Part shown: in pieces, positions 58,949 through 64,000 of the stretch
Numbering within the stretch: the first letter of the stretch is position 1
Layout: each line of letters begins with the position of its first letter
Source of the DNA: Actinomycetes bacterium
Lineage (GTDB): Bacteria > Actinomycetota > Thermoleophilia > Solirubrobacterales > 70-9
NCBI GenBank assembly: GCA_016861045.1
Contig: BOKP01000004.1
Location: 310,001-374,000 of the forward strand
DNA length: 64,000 nt
Direction of reading: 5' to 3'
Notes under the pieces: generated by a model
What the model was told of the DNA's origin: nothing
Databases searched by the model: none
What the model saw: only the letters and a program-made list of their open reading frames with translations
Program-made: the position numbers and the translations under genes

Positions 58949-61753
58949 ATGACGGACAGCTTCGGCTCCCGCTCCACCCTCGAGGTGGCGGGACGCGAGT
59001 ACGAGATCCACCGCCTCGACGCGTTGCAGGCGCGCTTCGACGTCGCCCGCCTTCCCTACTCGCTGAAGGTCCTGCTTGAGAACTGCCTGCGGCTCGAGGA
59101 CGGCGTCGCCGTCACCGCCGCCGAGGTCGAGGCGATCGCGACCTGGGACGCCAGCGCGGAGCCTTCGAAGGAGATCCCGTTCCAGCCCGCGCGGGTGCTG
59201 ATGCAGGACTTCACCGGGGTCCCCGCGATCGTCGATCTCGCCGCGATGCGCGATGCGATGGAGGAGCTCGGCGCCGACCCGGCGCGAATCAACCCGCTGG
59301 TCCCGGTCGACCTGATCATCGACCACTCGGTCCAGGTCGATGCGTTCGGCAACCCGCGCGCCTTCGCGATCAACGCCGAGCGCGAGTTCGAGCGCAACGG
59401 GGAGCGCTACGAGTTCCTGCGCTGGGGTCAGACCGCGTTCGACAACTTCCGCGTCGTCCCGCCCGCGACCGGCATCTGCCACCAGGTCAACCTCGAGCAC
59501 CTCGGCCGCGTCGTCTGGTCGGATGCGAGGGACGGCATCGACCGCGCCTTCCCCGACACGCTCGTCGGCACCGACTCGCACACGACGATGATCAACGGGC
59601 TCGGCGTCCTCGGCTGGGGGGTCGGCGGGATCGAGGCCGAGGCGGCGATGCTCGGCCAGCCGGTGTCGATGCTGCTCCCCCAGGTGATCGGCTTCCGGCT
59701 CGAGGGCGAGTTGCGCGAGGCCACCACCGCGACCGACCTCGTCCTTCGCGTCACCGAGATGCTGCGCGAGCGGGGCGTCGTCGGCAGCTTCGTCGAGTTC
59801 TACGGTCCGGGCCTGCCGGCGCTGGGCCTCGCCGACCGGGCGACGCTCGGGAACATGTCCCCCGAGTTCGGGTCCACCTGCGCGATCTTCCCGCCCGACG
59901 CCGAGACCCTGCGCTACCTCGAGTTCACCGGCCGCGACGGCAAGGTGATCGAGCTCGTCGACGCCTACACGCGCGAGCAGGGGATGTTCCACACGGCCGA
60001 GTCCGAGGAGCCGACGTTCACCGACACGCTCGAGCTCGACCTCGGCGACGTCGTTCCCTCGATCGCCGGCCCGAAGCGGCCGCAGGACCGGATCGCGCTC
60101 AGCGATGCCAAGGCGGCGTTCTTCGCGACGCTCGCCGGCTTCGACCACGAGGCCGCCGGCGCCCTCGGCGGCGAGCCCGACAGCGGCTCGTTCCCGGCCT
60201 CCGACCCCCCCGGCAACGGCAGCGGCACCGCGACCGGCTCGCCGATCACCGATCCGGGCGCGGCACCGACCGCGGCCGCCGTCGGCGCCGAGCGTCGCAG
60301 CGGCGACTGCGTCGAGGTGACCGACGCCGAAGGGCGCAGCTTCACCCTCGACCACGGCCGGGTCGTGATCGCCGCGATCACGAGCTGCACGAACACGTCG
60401 AACCCGTCGGTGATGGTCGGGGCCGGGCTGCTCGCAAAGAGGGCGGTCGAGGCCGGCCTCGACGCCAAGCCCTGGGTGAAGACGTCGCTGGCGCCGGGGT
60501 CGACAGTGGTCACCGACTACCTCGCCCGGTCGGGCCTCGACGAGCATCTGAACGCGCTCGGGTTCGACCTCGTCGGCTACGGGTGCACGACCTGCATCGG
60601 CAACTCCGGGCCGCTCGCGGACGAGATCTCGAAGGCGGTCAACGACAACGACCTCGTCGTCTGCGCGGTGCTCTCCGGCAACCGCAACTTCGAGGGCCGA
60701 ATCCAGCAGGACGTCAAGGCCAACTACCTGGCCTCGCCGCCGCTCTGCGTCGCCTACGCGCTCGTCGGCCGCATGGACTTCGACTTCGAGGCGGAGCCGA
60801 TCGGCCCCGGACGCGACGGCGAGCCCGTGTACCTGCGCGACATCTGGCCCGCCGCGGAGGAGATCCGCGACACGGTCGCCGCGGCCGTCCGGGCCGACAT
60901 GTTCGCGAAGGGCTACGCCGACGTCTTCGAGGGTGACGAGCGCTGGCGGGCGATCGAGGTGCCCGAGGGCGATCGCTACACGTGGCCCGACTCGACCTAC
61001 GTGCGCCGGCCGCCGTTCTTCGCGGGGATGGGCGCCGAGCCGGCGGGCTCGACCGCGCCGATCGCCGGCGCCCGGGTCCTGGCCAAGCTCGGCGACTCGA
61101 TCACGACCGATCACATCTCGCCCGCCGGCGCGATCAAGCGGGACAGCCCCGCCGGCCGCTGGCTGATCGAGCAGGGGGTCGAGGTCCGCGACTTCAACTC
61201 CTACGGGTCCCGCCGCGGCAACCACGAGGTGATGATGAGGGGGACGTTCGCGAACGTCCGTCTCCGCAACGAGCTCGTCGAGCGCGAGGGCGGCTGGACC
61301 CGCCATCTGCCCGACGGCGAGGAGATGCCGATCTACGACGCGGCGATGAAGTACGCGGAGGAGGGGGTGCCGCTGGTCGTCCTCGCCGGCAAGGAGTACG
61401 GCTCGGGGTCCTCACGCGACTGGGCCGCCAAGGGCACGCTGCTGCTCGGCGTGCGGGCGGTGATCGCGGAGAGCTACGAGCGCATCCACCGCTCCAACCT
61501 GATCGGGATGGGCGTGCTGCCGCTGCAGTTCGCCGACGGGGACAGCGCCGCCTCGCTCGGGCTCGGCGGCGAGGAGGCGATCACGGTGTCGGAGGTCGAT
61601 CCCGCGGAGACGGACGAGGTCGAGGTGACCGCCGAGCGCGACGGCCGCGACCCGGTGCGGTTCACTGCCCGCGTCCGCCTCGACACCGCGAATGAGCGGG
61701 AGTACTTCCGCCACGGCGGCATCCTCCACCGGGTCCTGCGCGATCTCCGCTGA
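58949..61753 (+). CDS. acnA: aconitate hydratase
   Basis: This 934-residue aconitase of the AcnA/IRP type has the iron-sulfur cysteines C480 ([10 protein letters not shown]), C546 and C549 ([11 protein letters not shown]), with the 66 and 3 spacing of IRP1. [19 protein letters not shown] and GVGGIEAEA belong to domain 1, and [20 protein letters not shown] to domain 4. It isomerises citrate and isocitrate in the TCA cycle. An Ala/Gly/Pro/Ser-rich insert (about residues 410-450) lies just before the first cluster cysteine; it is probably a flexible loop. Start ATG after GGAGG. Confidence 0.97.
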   Translation: MTDSFGSRSTLEVAGREYEIHRLDALQARFDVARLPYSLKVLLENCLRLEDGVAVTAAEVEAIATWDASAEPSKEIPFQPARVLMQDFTGVPAIVDLAAMRDAMEELGADPARINPLVPVDLIIDHSVQVDAFGNPRAFAINAEREFERNGERYEFLRWGQTAFDNFRVVPPATGICHQVNLEHLGRVVWSDARDGIDRAFPDTLVGTDSHTTMINGLGVLGWGVGGIEAEAAMLGQPVSMLLPQVIGFRLEGELREATTATDLVLRVTEMLRERGVVGSFVEFYGPGLPALGLADRATLGNMSPEFGSTCAIFPPDAETLRYLEFTGRDGKVIELVDAYTREQGMFHTAESEEPTFTDTLELDLGDVVPSIAGPKRPQDRIALSDAKAAFFATLAGFDHEAAGALGGEPDSGSFPASDPPGNGSGTATGSPITDPGAAPTAAAVGAERRSGDCVEVTDAEGRSFTLDHGRVVIAAITSCTNTSNPSVMVGAGLLAKRAVEAGLDAKPWVKTSLAPGSTVVTDYLARSGLDEHLNALGFDLVGYGCTTCIGNSGPLADEISKAVNDNDLVVCAVLSGNRNFEGRIQQDVKANYLASPPLCVAYALVGRMDFDFEAEPIGPGRDGEPVYLRDIWPAAEEIRDTVAAAVRADMFAKGYADVFEGDERWRAIEVPEGDRYTWPDSTYVRRPPFFAGMGAEPAGSTAPIAGARVLAKLGDSITTDHISPAGAIKRDSPAGRWLIEQGVEVRDFNSYGSRRGNHEVMMRGTFANVRLRNELVEREGGWTRHLPDGEEMPIYDAAMKYAEEGVPLVVLAGKEYGSGSSRDWAAKGTLLLGVRAVIAESYERIHRSNLIGMGVLPLQFADGDSAASLGLGGEEAITVSEVDPAETDEVEVTAERDGRDPVRFTARVRLDTANEREYFRHGGILHRVLRDLR

Positions 61754-62147
61754 CCGGAGGAAGACGCGTTGCAGAACCCGCCCCGATGTAGCAGAATGCA
61801 AGTGCAGGTTTCATAAGGCTCGTCCCCGGTCAGTCCCGCCTCCGGGGGCGATCGCGTCGGCATCCCTCCCTGGCTACCGACGCGCGGGCTGGGGTGCGGG
61901 CCGCGTGGACCCCCTGCCTCCCGCGGCCCAAACCCCAGCCCATCCTTCTGGCGGCGCGGGAGCGCCCTGGCCGGCGTCCCCGTCGCCTTGCGGCCCTCTT
62001 CGGCCGCGGCGGCTCCCGGGTCCTTGGCCAGAACGCTCCCGCGCTCGCCAGAAGCGGGGCCGGTCGGCCGCGGCGGCTCCCGGGTCGCCTGACGCCTCCC
62101 GGCGGGGCGCTTTCCCCCCGGTCGATCGCTGCCGCTGTCCGCTGCCG
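61754..62147. other. gene-free stretch with nested inverted repeats
   Basis: No gene is seen between the convergent acnA and SRPBCC genes. Arms A at 61886-61905 and 61922-61941 pair at 18 of 20 positions. Arms B at 61946-61972 and 62026-62053 pair almost completely with one bulge and two mismatches. A 21-base direct repeat (starting CGGCCGCGGCGGCTCCCGGG) occurs at 62001 and 62065, the first copy inside loop B. This could be a bidirectional terminator, a structured RNA or a repeat remnant. Confidence 0.65.
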
Positions 62148-62570
62148 CTACGCCGCGCTCTCGACGCTCGCCAGCCCCTTGGCGACGTTGCGCTTCAGGC
62201 CCTGGGCGACGATGAAGTCGACGCCCGGGAGCTTCGAGGAGAAGGCGATCTCGTAGTGGAGGTGGGTGCCCTCGCCCTCGGGCGTGAAGCGCATCTCGCC
62301 GTGATGGCCCTTCAGCGGCGATCCCTTCGTGATCTCGTAGGCGATCAGCTCGTTGGGGACGAACTCCGTCACCGTCTCCTCGAACGGAGGCGCCGGGCCG
62401 ACCTTGAGCTCGCGCGCCGAGCCGACGCCGTTGCGGTGCCCGTCGGTGCCGTCGCGGAGCCGCAGGATCCTGGCGCCGAACAGGGGGCCCAGGTTCTCGT
62501 GCTCGGACAGGTAGGCGAAGACCCGCTCCGGCGGCAGGGAGTAGTCGTGGTCGAAGATCAGTCGCTGCAT
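62148..62570 (-). CDS. SRPBCC (START-like) family protein
   Basis: This 140-residue protein has the helix-grip pattern of SRPBCC proteins, beginning MQRLIFDHDYSLPPERVFAYL and continuing with NELIAYEITKGSPLKGHHGE and GTHLHYEIAFSSKLPG. It ends in a long amphipathic helix. The fold binds lipids or other hydrophobic ligands. ATG 62570 is the first codon before the conserved start. The DUF3817 gene lies just upstream on the same strand. Function unknown. Confidence 0.85.
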   Translation of the reverse strand: MQRLIFDHDYSLPPERVFAYLSEHENLGPLFGARILRLRDGTDGHRNGVGSARELKVGPAPPFEETVTEFVPNELIAYEITKGSPLKGHHGEMRFTPEGEGTHLHYEIAFSSKLPGVDFIVAQGLKRNVAKGLASVESAA

Positions 62571-62620
62571 GGCGCGCAATCCAATCAGGTCGCGCCGGGC
62601 GGCGTCTCGGACGGTGGGTA

Positions 62621-62995
62621 TCACGCCTCGTTGGTCGGCGCCGGGGCCGGCGGCGGCATCGCGTGCTCCGGGCCCGATCCCCGCCGCTCGATCCACTCGA
62701 TGCCGACCACGCTGCCGACCGGCCCGGCCGGGGTCAGCGTCGCGGCGAACAGCCAGAACGGCGCCTCGCGCCGCATGATCGCGACCCAGAGCAGAAGGCA
62801 GAGGGCGATGTAGCCGATCCCGTGCGCCATCCCGAAGGCGAAGGTCGGCCCCTCGAGCCCGGGCGCGATCCAGACGACGAGCAGGCAGGCGAACACCGCG
62901 AGCTCGACGAACGATGCCCGCTTCACCCATACCCACATCGCCCCCGGCGCCCGCGCCCGGAACTCCCGCTCGCCTTCGAGGGCCGTGTCGCTCAC
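62621..62995 (-). CDS. DUF3817-family membrane protein
   Basis: This 124-residue protein has three predicted membrane helices. VKRASFVELAVFACLLVVW and FAFGMAHGIGYIALCLLLW match the DUF3817 pattern, which includes the HG pair. GTG 62995 is favoured because the longer upstream frame runs through repeats. Function unknown. It is probably co-transcribed with the SRPBCC gene 50 bases downstream. Confidence 0.82.
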   Translation of the reverse strand: MSDTALEGEREFRARAPGAMWVWVKRASFVELAVFACLLVVWIAPGLEGPTFAFGMAHGIGYIALCLLLWVAIMRREAPFWLFAATLTPAGPVGSVVGIEWIERRGSGPEHAMPPPAPAPTNEA

Positions 62996-63126
62996 CTCCG
63001 GGAGGCTAGATGACGCGAGGCTCGTGCCGAGGAGCGGAGATCGCCGGCCCGCCCACGTCCTCGAACGCGGGGTGAGATGCAGATCAGGTACCTGACAGGG
63101 ACCCGATTCGCACCTCACCCGGGCAG

Positions 63127-63144
63127 TCAGCGTTAGCGAAGCGA
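63127..63144. repeat. copy of the conserved hairpin-loop core
   Basis: TCAGCGTTAGCGAAGCGA is the same 18-base core that fills the loop of the hairpin at 63197-63277 (TCAGCGTTCGCGAAGCGA), with one difference. It stands next to, not inside, short inverted arms (about 63069-63080 and 63110-63121). The same core in a more divergent form lies at 47326-47343. Confidence 0.6.
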
Positions 63145-63196
63145 TCCCCTCCCTCAACACCCCGACGGCCCGGAGCGGATCCGAGGGAACGTGGCA

Positions 63197-63277
63197 GGGG
63201 CGGCCGGGGGTGCGGCTCAGCGGCAGTCAGCGTTCGCGAAGCGAATCGCGCCGCTGAGTCGTGCCCCCGGCCGCCCC
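63197..63277 (-). terminator. 28-base-arm hairpin after kgd, conserved loop
   Basis: Arms at 63197-63224 and 63250-63277 pair at 25 of 28 positions (for example GGGGCGGCCGGGGG with CCCCCGGCCGCCCC). The 25-base loop holds the core TCAGCGTTCGCGAAGCGA at 63227-63244. On the minus strand it begins 12 bases after the kgd stop, so it is a probable terminator or 3' stabiliser. Its arms differ from those of the 47.3 kb hairpin while the loop is related. Confidence 0.75.
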
Positions 63278-63289
63278 CACCCCGGGACC

Positions 63290-64000
63290 TCAACCGGTCA
63301 GGGCCGTCAGCACGATCCGCTCCTGCTCGGTGCGGTGGGCCGCCGGGTAGCCCTCCGAGGGGCTCGCCCGCTCGGGCCGGCCGACGTAGCGGATCGGGGT
63401 CTCATCGCCGACCGCGTCCGGCAGGCGCCAGCGCATCGCCGGCCAGCAACCCATGTTCGCCGGCTCCTCCTGGACCCAGACGATCTCCTCGAGGTTCGGG
63501 TAGCCGGCGGCGAGCTCGGCGATGTAGGTCTTCGGGAACGGGTAGACGAGCTCGGTCCGGGCGATCGCCACGCCGGCGGCGTCGGCGCGGCGGTCGTGAC
63601 CTTGGAGGTCGTAGTAGATCCGCCCCGAGCAGAGGATCAGCCGCGTGATCTCGTCGGGGCGTCGCGAGGCCTCGGGGTCGTCGAGGACGTACTTGAAGGT
63701 GCCCTCGGTGAGGTCGTCGAGCCTCGAAGCCGCGTCGGCTAGCCGCAGGAGGCCCTTCGGGGTGAAGACGACCATCGGCCGCGCCTTCTTGATCCGCGCC
63801 TGGCGCCGCAAGAGGTGGAAGTACTGGGCGGCGGTCGTCGGGTTGGCGAGCCGCATGTTGCCCTCGGCGCCGAGCTGCATGAAGCGCTCGATCCGGGCGC
63901 TGGAGTGCTCGGGGCCGGCGCCCTCGTAGCCGTGGGGGAGGAGCAGCGTCAAGCGGGTCGTCTGTCCCCACTTCGACTCGCCGGCGGCGATGAACTGGTC
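63290..64000 (-). CDS. kgd: 2-oxoglutarate dehydrogenase E1, C-terminal part (5' end outside window)
   Basis: The frame is open to base 64000 and 236 residues are visible. FIAAGESKWGQTTRLTLLLP, the thiamine-enzyme motif HGYEGAGPEHSSARIERF, ANPTTAAQYFHLLRRQ and VWVQEEPANMGCWPAM are all typical of the OdhA/Kgd group. In actinobacteria this protein often carries an extra succinyltransferase domain at its N-terminus, which would lie outside. It decarboxylates 2-oxoglutarate in the TCA cycle; acnA lies 2 kb away. Confidence 0.95.
   Translation of the reverse strand, partial: DQFIAAGESKWGQTTRLTLLLPHGYEGAGPEHSSARIERFMQLGAEGNMRLANPTTAAQYFHLLRRQARIKKARPMVVFTPKGLLRLADAASRLDDLTEGTFKYVLDDPEASRRPDEITRLILCSGRIYYDLQGHDRRADAAGVAIARTELVYPFPKTYIAELAAGYPNLEEIVWVQEEPANMGCWPAMRWRLPDAVGDETPIRYVGRPERASPSEGYPAAHRTEQERIVLTALTG

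Noticed and set aside
57656-61306. A 1216-codon minus-strand frame opposite the SDR and aconitase genes
   Set aside because: Same reason: mirror frame of real genes, rich in Arg, Gly, Asp and Val and without recognisable motifs.

Overview
The window is a contiguous, very GC-rich (about 70%) and gene-dense chromosomal segment with about 60 protein genes. GC-ending codons, frequent GTG/TTG starts and the gene content point to an actinobacterium. The content includes an F420-type LLM oxidoreductase, an Rpf-type transglycosylase, DUF7144 and DUF6325/SHOCT proteins, a fused high-molecular-weight FabG, and the C-terminus of 2-oxoglutarate dehydrogenase E1. Thermoleophilia/Solirubrobacterales is my best guess (inference). 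I see no rRNA, tRNA, CRISPR array, prophage or insertion sequence; the window reads as ordinary chromosome with several unexplained repeat families.

Layout. 1-4.4 kb: a fatty-acyl-CoA operon (acyl-CoA dehydrogenase, thiolase, two-domain FabG, MaoC dehydratase). 4.7-6.5 kb: a secreted NlpC/P60 peptidase followed by a 26-nt tandem array and two palindromic repeats. 6.5-13.1 kb: glyoxalase-like protein, cytochrome P450, MBL hydrolase, M20 peptidase, SDR, beta-lactamase-fold hydrolase. 13.1-15.3 kb: a VapBC module, PPK2 and a small metallophosphoesterase. 15.4-24.5 kb: MacB-like ABC exporter, CMD and DUF7144 proteins, a large MalT-like LuxR regulator divergent from DUF6325 and SHOCT genes, an LLM oxidoreductase and a CYTH protein. 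24.7-28 kb: a formylglycine-generating enzyme facing an arylsulfatase tail to tail. 28-33.3 kb: lipoate-ligase-like protein, Rpf-like transglycosylase, HD protein, enoyl-CoA hydratase, M23 peptidase, UppP. Both the Rpf-like gene and the M23 gene have an upstream CRP-type palindrome.

33.6-43.2 kb is a phosphate/polyphosphate island: OmpR-type regulator, an 11-bp-period PHO box, pstSCAB, phoU, ppx, two overlapping half-CHAD genes and ppk1, all on one strand. Phosphate sensing and import, polyphosphate synthesis, hydrolysis and probable polyphosphate binding are thus collected in one place.

43.3-57.5 kb is an amine-catabolism locus: a PuuB-like oxidase, MmsA, a potADBC-type transporter operon ending in an aldehyde dehydrogenase, and a divergent class-III aminotransferase, PucR regulator and alanine dehydrogenase. 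It can plausibly import a polyamine, transaminate it against pyruvate, oxidise the aldehyde, and recycle alanine to pyruvate. 57.7-64 kb holds an SDR, a small acidic protein, aconitase, a structured gene-free stretch, SRPBCC and DUF3817 proteins, and the 3' part of kgd.

The most unusual non-coding signals are two long post-stop hairpins that share a conserved loop (47.3 and 63.2 kb), a palindrome family (6.4 and 47.2 kb), the tandem array at 6 kb and the paired CRP-like sites.
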